Positions 11,058 to 22,902 are shown, numbered from the stretch's first letter. The stretch: 64,000 nt of DNA from Phaseolus vulgaris (GCF_000499845.2 NC_023756.2:32207660-32271659); one strand, 5' to 3'. Notes: generated from the sequence alone by a model not told the origin. Made by a program: numbers and translations.

Positions 11058-11459
11058 ATTTTATTTTGATATGAAATCTAGTAGAAGTAAGATACTCTAT
11101 CTTAGATTTTAAACACAGATGTATACTAAAGGAGTTATAACACTAATGAGTATATGAAATGGTATAATAATTCTACCAAAAATTATTATTAACTCTTCTT
11201 TGTTCGAAACATGCAACAGATTTTTCTAGTGCATTTAAAAAATATTAATAAATGTACAAATGAAAAGAAAAACACATTATCTATGCTTTGATAAAATTCG
11301 CCTGAGGTTTTTTTTACCCATTCAGAGAAGCTAGTAAAAGAAAGGAATGATAATAATAATTTTACAAACGTTATTGTATTATTAATATACTTTAAGAAAA
11401 ACACACATTTGGAGGAGACTTAGTTTGTTTGGGAAAAATATCATACTTGAAGAAATGTT
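11058..11459. other. Copy-1-specific sequence, nothing recognised
   Basis: AT-rich DNA lying between the end of the TATCACATCAAAAAGTAATA repeat fragment and the LINE remnant. No feature was recognised. Confidence 0.5.
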
Positions 11460-12130
11460 AAGCGAGATGGGCGGTATCCAATTACACTGTGAAAGAATAG
11501 GCGAATGGGTATGGAGAAGATATGATTCGGGACAATATACAATTAAATCTGTATACATAACAATTTTACAACTAAATAGGAGATGAAAAAGAAATTTATA
11601 TCAAACTATGAGAGTCTTGAGCTCTACCATGAGCCATAGTTTTTAGTTGGAAAGTGTTTCTGGATAAAATTGCAACAATACAAAGTTTATTATATAGAAA
11701 CATCCATTTGCAAAAAATTAAATTGTGTCATGTGTGATAGGAAGATTCAATATACTAATAATTTATTTCTTACATGTAATGAAACAATTAAAATAGAATA
11801 TGATTGCTAACTGATTGAGATTTTTGAAGTACACCACAACACAACATAGCTAAGTTAAATTTTTGTGGTTTTTATTTTGTGGGATTTTATAAAGAGAGAA
11901 ACAATGTTTTAAAAATTATATGAATTGTTACGGTTTGTAACATTTGGACTATGAGAAACAATGTTATCTTTAGAAATATGAAACATTTGGATCATGAGAA
12001 ACATTGTTATCTTTAAAAATATGATATCAGGTGAACAACAAATCTTTATGATGTTACATATAAAAACATTGGTCATGGATATCAACCAATTTTTAAAGGT
12101 TATTTTTTCTTGATTGGTGCTTAAGCCGTA
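11460..12130 (+). pseudogene. LINE reverse-transcriptase zinc-binding region, decayed
   Basis: The plus-strand frame gives EWVWRRYDSGQYTIKSVY, then after stops RNIHLQKIKLCHVC, and further on MRNNVIFRNM. This pattern (W.W..D..G.YSVKSAY ... RRNI ... C..C ... RN..IF) is the zf-RVT domain and tail of plant L1-type non-LTR elements. Many stops interrupt it. It is absent from copy 2 of the duplication. Confidence 0.6.
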
Positions 12131-13353
12131 TCACGTGCACTCAAACGTTAAGATAAATGTATCAAGTTGACAAACCTAGATGTAAAGTAATTTTTGCAGA
12201 TTGTAAGACAGATACTTTGCTAAGAATAATGTCCTTCACCAATGCATGGAAAGCTCTTACTATGGGAGGCTGGTTAGGTTTTTTGACAGTCCATTGCAGT
12301 TAAGGTCTAAATCTGAAATGGGTGGTGATACTTCAACACCATAAACAGTAAAACACATACATCTAACAACCTCATAAATATTGCCAATTTGCCAAAAGCT
12401 TCTTTCACCTTCTTTTCTCTTCAATCTCCTTTGAACCCACATGTCATCCTAAAGATAAAAGCAGCACATTCAGCATTCCTTTGTCTAGATTCTACAAACA
12501 ATTCTTTGCGAATCTGGTGAGATCCTTCATGTTGCATTGAAAATTATCATATCTCTTTAGGGTTCATTAGCATCTACAGACTTGACATGCTCATCTCTTT
12601 TCTTTGTCGTTCCTACAATCATGACAAATTTGCAAAATAATGAACAAGATTGACATGTACTATGAGAATAGTCACCACTTACATATTTTTTTATTAAATA
12701 GGTAAATAAATATTGTAAAATAGTAGCCATACTTTATATATCGCTAAAAACTTGTGTTCTGTAAAACAAATGCCTTTTGGTTTAATAACTGATTATATAA
12801 AGCGAGAAAATCTAAGAGAAAACCAAAAATATATGTAGAGACTAACAAAATAATTTTGAATGAGATTAACTAGAAATGAAATACCTTTGGTATTTCCTTA
12901 ATTTGATTTTGTGATCAATATCACCATTCGTAGAAAAATGTATTTTTCTTTGTGTCATCTTCATCTATGCATATTGTTGCTGGCTATTTGACACCTTCAT
13001 TGAGAACTCTATAAATCTTCATTATATATAGATGCAGAGTGATGAGTAGGTCAAATAAAAGGGATTGAAATGAATTAAATATTTTTAGTATTATTTTAAA
13101 TGAAACAATTATTATTATTATTATTAAATCATCCTTTGACACTTTAGTTGATAACTCTATGAATCTGCGTTGTATGTATTTATTGTTAAATCGTCATTTA
13201 TTATGTTTATTAAATTTTATACAATCTTCCTATATAGGTTCTTTTAAATCGTCGGTACTTTAACAAAAGAAAATTGCTTTTTTATCTATCCTTTTTTAAA
13301 TTTCAAGATAATATTATATTTTCTTTTAATCATACCATTAATTTAAATAACAC
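12131..13353. other. Non-coding part of duplication copy 1
   Basis: Alignment with copy 2 resumes at about 12,434 (GAACCCACATGTCATCCTAA, matching 25,165). The rest is AT-rich with trinucleotide runs (ATT repeats near 13,110). No gene was recognised. Confidence 0.6.
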
Positions 13354-14243
13354 CACTGCAAAAACATAAAACAAGTGCGGCTATTTCGAATTTATAAATG
13401 CGACTTTATAGTCGTATTTGATCAACACGCAGTTGTAAATCAAGAAATACAAATGCGGCTATTTGTTTTAGCCGCACTTGTATATGTCAAATCATTAAAA
13501 AAAATTAAAAATTTTAAAACATCGTCAATCTTGTGTGAAGGCAACGTTGATGAAGAGTGGCACGGGAGTGTCAGCAACGACGGCAGATAGGGAAGCAACG
13601 ACGTAGCAAACCAAAAAACTCACAAGAACCCACAAAGACAATGAAAGAGTATTGAGCAATGTAAGAAACCAAACAATGTAAGAAAAACGAATGTCAGCCA
13701 ATGAAATAGTGCTTCAAGACCACCAATGCAAGGAAAAAAACATATATAAGAAAAACGAAAACATTTATGCATATATTTGTGAAGATGAAGAGGAAGAAAG
13801 AGAGCTCAAGAAACTTACATTGACACAAATGGAATGCAGATGCAGCAGAAGGAGACGAACTCAGAGTGCGAACACGAAACAAAGGCAAAGACGAGAAAGA
13901 AAATATGAAATTGTGAGTGGCGCGGTTCGAAATTTAGGGTAAAAAAGGATTTACTAATGCGGCTAAAGGTAAAACCGCATTTGTAAATCAAAACGCTTTG
14001 ATTTACAAGTGCGGCTATACAAATAGCCGCATTCGTAAATCAAGCGCTTTGATTTACTAGTGCGACTATATAAATAGCCACATTCGTAAATCAAAACTCT
14101 TTGATTTACAAGTGCGACTATACAAATAGCCGCATTCGTAAATCAAAATAATTTCAAAAATGCCACCGCGTTTTTTAAGAAAGTGGATAGCGCAAAAGCC
14201 GCACTAAATAAAGAGTATCCTTTTCTTCTTTTTTGCACTAGTG
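13354..14243. mobile_element. Non-autonomous CACTA element (890 bp)
   Basis: It starts CACTGCAAAAACAT. The complement of its right end starts CACTAGTGCAAAAAAG, so the termini match except for three missing bases in the left one. CAC is duplicated on both sides (13,351-13,353 and 14,244-14,246). The empty site survives in copy 2 (AAATAACACAGAGAAAG, about 26,105), a direct proof of insertion. The subterminal regions are full of palindromic units built on TGCGGCTA / TAGCCGCA. There is no transposase ORF. The short frames at 13,375 and 13,691 are not recognisable genes. Confidence 0.85.
13990..14150. repeat. Subterminal palindromic tandem repeats of the CACTA element
   Basis: Three units of about 60 bp. 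Each has the pattern GATTTACAAGTGCGGCTATA followed by TAGCCGCATTCGTAAATCA, so each unit can fold on itself. CACTA transposases bind repeated subterminal motifs of this kind in the family. Confidence 0.7.
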
Positions 14244-14324
14244 CACGGAGAAAGAAAATAGTTTTAATAATAGAAAGAGAAATGTAATAATACATAAATG
14301 TACAATAAAATAAGAAAAAAGAAG

Positions 14325-14838
14325 AAGTTTTTTTATCAGTAATAAACAATAAATTAAATAAGAACGACTTCAGAGGTGGTCCAACCCTTATAAAGATCTT
14401 GTCAACCCTCACAAATCCAACTCTAGTACAAGTTGACTAAATTACATTACTTAACCAACCTCATATAAACCAAAGGACTAATACATCAATCAGAGTAAGA
14501 GATATAACCAGAATGTGACTTTGAGGTAATCTAAGACCAAACCTTTAATTGAATCATAACAAACAATTCTAAACAGTCAACCACCCCTCCTTTGAAAATG
14601 ACATTATTCCTGTGCTTCCACATCTCGCTAATTACAACAATCAAAATTGCTCCCCAAACATCATTAACAGAATCTGGGGCATTGCACAACCTAAACTGAA
14701 AAAAAATTAACAGTGGATCATTGTGACTCATTGACGTCACACCAAACCAAGCAAAGCAAATACTCCATACAAACTAAGCTATTATGCATTCAAAAAACAA
14801 ATGACGACAAGTCTCTTCCTCTAACCCATAAAGACTAC
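14325..14838 (-). mobile_element. 5'-truncated LINE insertion
   Basis: A minus-strand fragment begins with a poly-A tail (T7 on the plus strand at 14,328-14,334) and contains the frame VWGAILIVVISEMWKHRNNV (14,531-14,740), the C-terminal signature after the zf-RVT domain of plant LINEs. AAAAAGAAG flanks it at 14,316-14,324 and 14,839-14,847, the variable-length target duplication expected of LINEs. Copy 2 retains the uninterrupted site (AACAAAAAGAAGTATAATAT, about 26,188). Confidence 0.75.
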
Positions 14839-15110
14839 AAAAAGAAGTATAATATGTAACTCACTTAAAATTGTATCAAGAATATACAAAATTAAATATT
14901 TTCCTTGGTTTAGTTAAAAAAAATCCTTAAATAACTACTAAAAAGAAACAAGAGAGAATAATTAATGTTATCCACTTTATTAATGTAGAATTAATATAAA
15001 TACTAAATAATAATTTTATTACATTTATTAACTATTGCATATATAGTAATTAATATCCTACAATTTACAATACGCATAATTATTTATATAATGAAATCAT
15101 TTAAAATTAA

Positions 15111-15249
15111 CACTACAAAACAAATCATATTGATCGACGAATTTTTAGCTACGAATCTGAATCCATAGGTGAATTCAACACTACCTATGAACATTATCCA
15201 CGAATTTGAATTTGTAGGTAAATTCAATATTGCAGATATTACCCACGAA
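15111..15249. mobile_element. CACTA terminus, truncated
   Basis: It starts CACTACAAAACAAATC exactly where alignment with copy 2 ends. It carries short subterminal repeats of the ACGAAT / ATTCG and GGTGAATTCAA type. It is cut off at about 15,250 by Tat-type sequence. The matching right end was not found. Confidence 0.5.
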
Positions 15250-16465
15250 TATGATACCCTGGTGTGGCCGAAGTTCCAATGATACCGACAATGACGATTT
15301 TGATCAGCGTTGGGGGTGTCGGTATCCGCTTATACGGTGGTATAAGATCAGCATTCAGGACTTCTTCCAATATTTTCGCCCTTCCCACGATCAGCGGGGT
15401 ATAATGCGAGAATCTAAGAGGCTTCGGGAACTCCTTTAATTACCTGGGCGACCACACTCCTCCATATGCTTCTTTTTTCGCCTTGCAGCTTTCGATGGTG
15501 TCCGTTAATTAGTTTCGTCTTAAATTCTCGCATTTCTTCTAACTGCATGAACTTAGTGGCCCTCTATATTAGCTCATCCATACTTGTTGCCGTTTTTTGC
15601 AAAGACTATCCGAAAAGGGCTCTGGCTTAAGGGAGGTTACTAGATGATGCAACGCTTCTTCGGGCTCAAATCGAATATTGTGGGCCACCCTCCCAAATCA
15701 ATCCATGAATGACCGAAGGGTTTCAGCCCTTTCTTGCTGAATATTGACCAGGGTTAGGGAGGTGTGGTGATGAGGCTTACTTGTGGTGAGTTGAGTCGAG
15801 AATTTGACCATTAAGGTGTCGAAACAGTCAATCGAGAGTGGCGGTAGTCGCGTGAACCAACTCAATGTCATCCCCTTCAAGGAGGTGGGAAAAATCCTGC
15901 TCACGTAGGCATCTATGTGTTCGTTTGGATCGGAGCTACCGTCATACTTGTTGATCGTCGGTCCATTCCATCCGACAGATAAGGATACCGCCATGATTGC
16001 CACAACGAAGTGGTGCTTTCGGGACAACACGGCGGCCATTCCTCCAGAAACTACATAGGCGGTTTGGTTCAGGCGTGAACCACTTTCCTCCATATGGGTT
16101 TTGTTATCGGATTGATCATGATTGTCCATATTTTCGTGAACGATTGGAGTATGTCCCAATTCCAATCTCTTCCTCATCAATTGATTTTAGGCCTTCAAAG
16201 CCTCTATTTCTTCTGTGTTCTTTTGTTTCATGTTCTCGAACTCTTTCTCCATATCCAGTATCAGGGTCATTGGGTCTATTGGCTGCTCCTCGTTGTCCTA
16301 TCGCGCGTTTCCCGTCATACTCCTTGTGAATACCATGCGGTTCCTTCGATAAGCTTTCTTTCGGCCCCACGGTGGACGCTAAAATGTTCTTAGAAGAGTA
16401 CCTAGGACCAAATATTTCCTATCGAATCCTTCAAGTCTTCTCTTCCAGTCCGTTCATACTCCAAC
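15250..16465 (-). mobile_element. Fragment of a Tat-type Ty3/gypsy element (LTR end, PBS, gag)
   Basis: Read on the minus strand: a stub of LTR (16,465 to about 16,383), a primer site GCGTCCACCGTGGGGCC (about 16,360-16,378; compare GGCGCCCACCGTGGGGCC at 38,385), then gag. The right side is cut by CACTA-A at 16,466. The left side fades near 15,250. Confidence 0.7.
15698..16370 (-). pseudogene. Tat-type gag, frameshifted
   Basis: An N-terminal frame (16,370-16,116) reads GYGERVREHETKEHRR, a charged region. A second frame (16,180-15,698) reads PTINKYDGSSDPNEHIDAYV, RIFPTSLKGMTLSWFTRLPP and TLVNIQQERAETLRSFMD. These are the diagnostic capsid motifs of the Retrotrans_gag domain (YDG..DP..H, ..W..LP, F...R). 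The two frames overlap out of register, so a shift separates them. Gag would form the virus-like particle. No protease or RT follows. Confidence 0.8.
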
Positions 16466-16769
16466 CACTAGTACAAAATACTTCATTAACGACACCCTAT
16501 AAAGACGGTTTGGAAACAACCATCGTAATAAGCGAGGCGGTGGCAATTCCGTAATTTTTTTTGAATTGTTTTTGCACTTTTATCGACGGTTCAATGGAAG
16601 CGTGAGGATTCCACGACGGTTCTCACTAGAATCGTCGTTAAAAGCATAGATTCCACGATGGTTTGCACATAATCGTCATTTAAAGTGGTGTTTTTTAGTT
16701 TTTCCAACAGCAACACTTTGCCTCCCTCTTCATTTTCACTCTTCTTTCACACAACTCCCTTTTCTTCTT

Positions 16770-17070
16770 TCTCACATATTTGTCGCCCCGCCTGCCAGCG
16801 CTGCCCCTGCACGAACCCACCTCTGCGCGACCCCGACCACCATCGCGACTGCTTTGCGCCGCGTCCCTGCAACCGCCCCGCGACTGCTCTCGCGTCCCTA
16901 CAACTGCCCCCGTGCAACCGCCCCCGTGCCTCCGCGCGACCACCCCTACGCCTCCGCGCGACCACCCCTACGAGGTCTCGCCGCGCCACCGTTTTACGCC
17001 ACCGCGACCGCACGCCTGCCACACCGCTCCAGCACCGTCTTCTACTGCCCCGTTCGTTGACAAAGTTCCC
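16770..17070. other. GC-rich, CpG-dense leader of CACTA-A
   Basis: About 300 bp of CGACC/CGCC-rich DNA, very different from the AT-rich surroundings. Long frames are open on both strands only because of base composition. No protein family was recognised. Probably the promoter-proximal leader of the transposase gene. Confidence 0.5.
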
Positions 17071-17199
17071 GCTCGTACACGTGAGTTTTTTTTCAGCTTC
17101 GTTCACTTTTGAGGTTAGTATAATTTTATTTATTATTTAATTATATATGAAATATTATTAACTATATTTTGAAAGTGTTTGTTTTGAACTAGATATTGA

Positions 17200-17480
17200 T
17201 TTTATATATTAAACACACTGAGTCTGAGTCCGAGGGTGTCCGACCTTCGACAATCCGAATTTAGTTTTTAATGAGTAGATATTGTTTCTATATATTGAAT
17301 GAATTGATTCTGAGTCCTGGGGTGTCTGACCTTCGGCAGTTTTGATTTATTTTTTAATGATTATATACTGTTTTGACATATTGAACACACTGGTTCTGAG
17401 TCCGGAGATGTCCGACCTTCAGCAATTTTAATTTATTTTTTTAATGATTACATATTGAACGCATTGGTTTTGTGTCCGCA
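17200..17480. repeat. ~86-bp tandem repeat, about 3 copies
   Basis: The motif CTGAGTCC.....TGTC.GACCTTC recurs at about 17,224, 17,310 and 17,396, with a partial fourth copy at 17,470 (TTTTGTGTCCG). The spacers are AT-rich. It lies between the GC-rich leader and the transposase start. Confidence 0.7.
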
Positions 17481-17504
17481 CTGGTTCTTAGTTTAGCAGT
17501 TCTA

Positions 17505-18057
17505 TGGATCGGAGTTGGATTAATACACCACGGATAAGTGATGCTTATGAAAAAGGGGTGGAAGAATTCATACAGTTCGCAGAACATAATGCCGTTAGTT
17601 GTAATAATGGAGTAAGAATAAGGTGTCCTTGTGTCAATTGTTTGAATGGAAGGATATTGATTGTTTCCGAAATTAGAGAACATTTTTTGTGTGATGGATT
17701 TTTGAAAAATTATACAACATGGACGTGACATGGTGAATTATTAGACTTGCCAACTTTGCGCGGAGCTTCAGAGGAAGTTGATTTCTTAGTGGACGATAGA
17801 TTAGAAGACATGATTCGTGATGTGGGAGCATAATCTTTTGCTAATGCAGTTTTCGAAAATATGTCTAATAATGCAAAGACTCCTTTGTATCCTAGTTCAA
17901 CTAACTTCACACGATTATCAGCAGTGTTAAGGTTGATGAATTTGAAGGCAATGAATGGATGGACCGACAAAAGTTTTACAGAATTGCTTCAATTGCTTAA
18001 GGACATGCTTCTAGAAGGAAATACCTTGCCTAATCGAAATTTAGAAATACTCTCACC
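17505..18057 (+). pseudogene. CACTA transposase (TNP2-type), N-terminal part, broken
   Basis: The frame starts MDRSWINTPRISDAYEKGVE with the Cys-rich signature IRCPCVNCLNGRI and EHFLCDGFLKNYTTWT: the transposase-associated domain of plant En/Spm elements. A TGA (17,726) replaces the Trp codon seen at the same place in CACTA-C. A TAA (about 17,831) follows. Then SSTNFTRLSAVLRLMNLKA and WTDKSFTELLQLLKDMLLEG match CACTA-C closely. The sequence leaves the family after LPNRN. It would have bound element ends and cut DNA. Confidence 0.85.
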
Positions 18058-18479
18058 AAATTAACAATACATTTTTCCTTCTTTTAAAGAGAAGAAATAT
18101 GATATTTGTCAATAAAATTTAATAAAGAAAATAGTATCTTTAATAAGAAAAGCTTGAAGGTCTGATCAGAAATCATACTCTCTCTACCATCAGATATTGT
18201 CGGAGATGGATATGATTCCAGCAAAAATGTCGTAACAGAAGAAAGGTTTATAGCCTGCATACAAAAAAAAAACACAAATCAACTTAGGTTTTAAGTATAA
18301 CTTTCTAACTTCATTCTCATTAAAGATTGAAACCACCAACCCTAATCCCCCATAAAATAAAACTTAAAAGATATACTTTCACAGTCATATCTAAAGACAA
18401 AGCTATGTGCAGAATGATTTGAACATGGTTAAAAGTTTAAAAGTAATGGGAGATGAATGCATAGCCTTACGACCCTAAT
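18058..18479. other. No recognised gene; one possible exon fragment on minus
   Basis: AT-rich DNA. On the minus strand a strong splice-acceptor-like tract (poly-T then GTATGCAG, about 18,256-18,275) precedes a ~110-bp open frame (AINLSSVTTFLLESYPSPTI). I do not recognise it. Confidence 0.35.
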
Positions 18480-19130
18480 CCACAAAGCCTATTGTAGCAG
18501 ACAGGAGCTCATCCTGAGCTAGCTACTACTTGGTTCTCGGGTAGGATAGAGGTCAGCTCGACCATGAGCCCGGTGTCAAGGGTGCGGTATTGGGCATGTG
18601 CGGTTAATGGGCCTACACTTCTAATGATGTGTTGTGATTTAAATTCAAGTTGCATGTACTTAAAGATGAATAAATATGGTTGCTCGCATGTTTGTTATTA
18701 TTATGTATGTTACATGTAAAATACTTGTTGATAGATGCTATTAATCCTAAAAGATAGGAAGGTGCATAAATAATAGAATATGACTTGTAATTTAGCACCT
18801 AAAGATCATTGGTGCACATGGCAGGTAGTTTTCTATTATTGCTAAAAGATGATGTGTTATATTTTCAGTTAAGATTTGTTTTTCTTAAGTAAAACTGGTG
18901 CATGTGCGGTTATAAAAGGGGTCTAAAATCCTAGATGAAGACACGCTGTTTTTGCACACTAAACTGAGTTTTATTGTTGCTTTGTGAGTCCTTACTGACT
19001 TAAGCGTCAGAGTGGAATCAACAGGTATGACACTCTCTATCTCAACAGAGTCATACTCGAAGCAGCTAAGAGAGACGTTGAGAGATGTGTGTTCATCGGT
19101 CAACCGACGAGGAAGTCAACCAGCGAGAAC
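18480..19130 (+). mobile_element. Probable LTR fragment
   Basis: TATAAAAGGGG at 18,910 is followed by a leader-like stretch. The sequence then ends with CTTACTGACTTAAGCGTCAG and repeated 'GTCAACC' blocks, the pattern of the 3' part of Tat-type LTRs (compare 'GGTCAACAGG' near 38,368). No flanking repeat, primer site or coding sequence was found. Confidence 0.4.
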
Positions 19131-19604
19131 AGCTATAAATCTTCTTCGATCTCTTTTTCAATCTGTTAGTGCTTCCTCTTAGCATGTTCTTTGAGTAATT
19201 TCCAAAATTTGTATTACAAAGAAGTTTAACATTTATGAATATGGTTAATTGTTAAAGCAGAATCAAATTATTAAGACTTATAATATATTGATTAAAAATT
19301 GCGTGTCTTCATTGTAATTGGAAATTCATGCCTACTCAAATCAAGGATCCAAACGAACCTATAAAAATTGGAAAAGGAAGCAAAGTTGGTTATTTCAATG
19401 AGTGGTTCCATCACCATCCATCCCATGTTTGAAAGGAAAAAACTAACAAACCCAATTTCAATCAGCGTATAATCTGCATCGACCAAGGCTTCACAAACTA
19501 AAGTAAAACATACTCAAACCAACTACAGAAATAAGTAGAATAAAACTAACCGCACCAAAAGTTTGTATTAGAATTGTGGTAGTTAAGTGTTCTTGGTAAT
19601 TGTT
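19131..19604. other. Nothing recognised
   Basis: AT-rich sequence with only short chance ORFs (64 codons on minus at 19,292). No terminal repeat or coding motif was seen. Confidence 0.55.
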
Positions 19605-21009
19605 TGATTTTTTCATTGGTAATTTCATATTAAATTTTGTAAAGATCTATAATTTTATGTTAGACTCTTTATTTTCTTAGTCCGTGTTTTGAGGTCATTT
19701 TTAGTTTTCAAATATTGTTTCTCTCAGTTGGATTTGAATTATTTGTATTAATTTTATTTTTTAAATATTATTGTTGTCAATTAATTTTGGATTTGTTGAA
19801 TTAAATTTAATTTAAAATATTGTTGTTGTTATTTGGATTTTGATTTGAATTTTACAATTGAATTGGAAATACATTTCGAATTGAAATTTATTTCTTTTAA
19901 AAATCTATAAGGAACTCTGAATTATAAATTTTTTTTTCAGTCATATTAGCATGAATCAAACTTACTCAAATAAATAATATTTTTTAACATTTTTCTTTAA
20001 AGTGGACTAAGTTTACTCAAAATCATTTGTTTTTTCTTTTTAAGTCAAGGCTACTGTCTCTCTCTAACGCACTTAAAGTAATATTTCCATTTTTTTCTTT
20101 TTTATTAGGTGGATCAAACACATATAACTGTTTTCTTTTCTGTTAAGATTCGCCAAACCATATCAAATGTTACTACTTTCTCTAAATTGTATTTGTCAAT
20201 ACAATAACTCCCTCATTATGTTTTATTTTTATAGAGAATTTCAAGGATAATAAAATTTTAGAGAAATAAAAATTCTAAAAGATTAAATATCAACGTCTAT
20301 AATATATTTATAATATTTTTATTTATTTAAAATGTATCTATAGCCTAAACACACATGGCACACTGATTAGCTTAGCTTCCATTTTCTCAATTTCACTTCC
20401 CAAAGCTCACAAATATCGAGTTTTTAAGTTGAGGAAAGTTATTGTAAGTCGCAAGAAAATATTATTCCAATCAAAAATAAATTGCTTGTCCTGAAAATTA
20501 TAAAGATATATCCCGAAAACTCTCACAATAGGTTATGATGTTTACTACCAATTTCGTTATACTTAAACTTTTTTATTGGCAACTCTACTAATTAAATTCT
20601 TAATCGGTCACCAATTTCTCATCCCTTAATTTAAGTACCAGACCATCAACACTACACATCCATTTTTCACAGACACACTTAACTAAAGGAGAGATAGTGT
20701 TTTTTACTAATAGAAAGTAATGAGATTTATACTAATAAAAACAAAAAAAAATTAATATTACATTCAAAACTCAAATCACACTTTGAAACTTTTTCTTCTT
20801 CTTGCATCATAATTACTATGAAATGTTGCATTACATTGAGAATTTAAGATCACACTTATCTTTACAAATCATTAATAAATATATCTCTTATTCTCCTTTA
20901 ATCCTTTTCATCATATCTCTCTCAAATCTTCTATTGAATTTGCATTTCATCCTAAAGATAACAACTCATTCTGGATTCCTTTCACCACACCATCTATTAT
21001 TTAAGCTGA

Positions 21010-21370
21010 GAATGAAGCTGGTAAAGTTATGCAGAAGAAGAAGCTTGAGAGACTATGAAAGGTTGTGAAAGTTGGCCAAGCATGGGTACCAGATTTTGAA
21101 GAGGCCACTAGGGAACATAATGAAATCGAGGCTTTAGACGGTTGTTACCATGTTGCTTCATCCTACACACAAACCCATTTTCCATGAAGTTGGTAAAGTT
21201 ATGCAGAAGAAGAAGCTTTAGAGACTATGAAAGGGTAAGTTGTGAAAGTTGGCCAAACATGGGTACCAGATTTTGATAACGCCACTAGAGTACATAACGA
21301 ACTCGAGGCTTTAGACGGTTGTTACCTCCATGTTGCTTCATCCTACACACAAACCCATTTTCCATCAAAA
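21010..21370 (+). repeat. Two tandem ~175-bp coding-like modules
   Basis: Both units contain GGGTACCAGATTTTGA, AACTCGAGGCTTTAGACGG or its variant, and TCATCCTACACACAAACCCA. The second unit has a 3-bp insertion (CTC) that keeps one frame open (GQAWVPDFDNATRVHNELEA). The protein is not recognised. Confidence 0.5.
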
Positions 21371-22145
21371 TGTTAAGTTTTACATGTTTTATCAAGATAA
21401 TCCTCATTTGCATATTTTTTTCTTTTTTGAATTTTTTTTCTGTGAATAGTACTCAATATATGTATCACTAAAAAATGCAATGTTCTTCAAACGAAATATT
21501 ATTTAAGTTAGATAACTAAGGAAAAACAACAATGAGAAAAACTTTGGATTTAGTTAATCAAATCCTTAAAATACCTTTGGTATACTTCCTTGATTTGATT
21601 TTGAGATAAATCTCATCACTCTTTCGAAAACTTTATGTGCGTCTTCGTCGTCTTCATCTTCGTCCATGCTGCTCGCTATTTTCCTAAACTCTAAATATTC
21701 AAATAACTATAAAATCACTTTTGTCGTAGGTTAAAATTCGATAACTTTAATGAGAAAACTATATGAATCCCTGCTTTATATAGAGAGAAAAAAAGATGAG
21801 TAGGTCAATGGAAAAATATTAATATTAATTTGTTTAGCTCATTTTAAATTGATTATTTAAATAGATTTAAAATAAGAATATTAATTAATGTATCCATTTA
21901 ATTATTAATTAATGTCATTAATGTAATAAATTAATATATGCATTATATTATTTATGTTATATCATTAAATAGATCAATACATATATTAATGTAACAGATT
22001 ATTTATTTATTCATTTAATTATTTGTGTAAAATATTAATATATTCATTAATTTTGTGTATTATGTAATTAATATTATAAAACTTGACTAGTCACATCTTC
22101 AAAATATTTCTCTTTTTCTTTCTCTCCACAGACACACATAGGAAC

Positions 22146-22200
22146 CGAATTTTCGATCTCTAAATTAGTATTAGTTTCTATTTTATGATTTTTTTTAGTG
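22146..22200. mobile_element. Remnant of the CACTA-type MITE in copy 2
   Basis: Only the right ~55 bp remain, ending TTTTTTTAGTG followed by the target AAC. Copy 1 has the full 426-bp element. The left part is gone although GGAACCG just before keeps the left flank. Confidence 0.65.
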
Positions 22201-22596
22201 AACATGAATGAGGTGAGATGAGTGGGTTTTTTTAGTGAACATGAATGAGGTGAGATGAGTGGGTTTAATCCCTGAGGTAAAAATCCATCTACATTCCCTC
22301 TTTACCCAATAGGTATAATGTTTTTGTCCTATCTTCATCCCATAGGAAAATTGTTAAATTTTTGTTCCTTGTTGTTCCAAATATTAACTAAATATTTTTT
22401 TCATAGAAAATAAAAATCACAGCAAAGGAAACATGATATTATCCAGTATTTAATGTCAAAAGGATAGACATTTTTTTTTCTCCAATGTCAAATATAAAAA
22501 AATGAATTATAATTACATAAATATTAATTGAAAGAATCAAATAACAATTAAAAGTCAAATAATCATAGAAAGGAGTATTGGGATAGGTATGTGAGT

Positions 22597-22776
22597 GGGG
22601 ATATATCTATATATATATATATACATATATATATATACATATATATATATACATATATACATATATATATATATACATATATACATATATATATACATAT
22701 ATACATATATACATATATACATATATACATATATATATACATATATACATATATACATATATACATATATATATAC

Positions 22777-22824
<48 letters not shown>

Positions 22825-22866
22825 GTTCTTGGTAGGGAGATGGGACCTAGAGAACCGAATCTCAGC

Positions 22867-22902
<36 letters not shown>
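22597..22902. repeat. (TA)n / (ATATACAT)n microsatellite with a duplicated module
   Basis: About 220 bp of TATA and ATACATAT units run from 22,597 to 22,820. A second short TA tract (22,866-22,902) follows. The same ~45-bp unit AATTGTTCTTGGTAGGGAGA ... CTCAGC follows each tract. Apparent ORFs of alternating Ile-Tyr here are artefacts. Confidence 0.9.

Larger units (their letters stand above)
6022..15110. repeat. Large direct duplication, copy 1
   Basis: From TCGGTAATTTCATATT (about 6,022) to TTTATATAATGAAATCATTT (about 15,100) this block aligns in the same orientation with 19,605-26,460, at roughly 90% identity where I compared by eye. Long identical runs include 'GCTTGTCCTGAAAATTATAA' and 'GATATATCCCGAAAACTCTC'. 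Copy 1 is longer. It contains CACTA-type insertions (6,495; 8,968; 13,354), a LINE fragment (14,325), a stretch at 6,857-7,188 missing from copy 2, and a private segment at about 11,058-12,430. No host gene is recognised in it. Confidence 0.8.
16466..18057 (+). mobile_element. CACTA-A, 5' part of an En/Spm element
   Basis: It opens with the CACTAGTACAAAATACTTCA terminus (AAC just before it at 16,463-16,465). Subterminal inverted motifs GACGGTTTGG / CCATCGT and ACGACGGTTC / AATCGTCGTT follow, then a GC-rich leader, a tandem repeat block and the first coding part of a TNP2-type transposase. Homology ends at 18,045-18,057, inside the TNP2 N-terminal region. The rest and the other terminus are missing. 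Confidence 0.75.

Noticed and set aside
16685..17140. Several overlapping ORFs of 68-151 codons on both strands
   Set aside because: Caused by GC-rich composition; Arg/Pro-rich, with no recognised domain.
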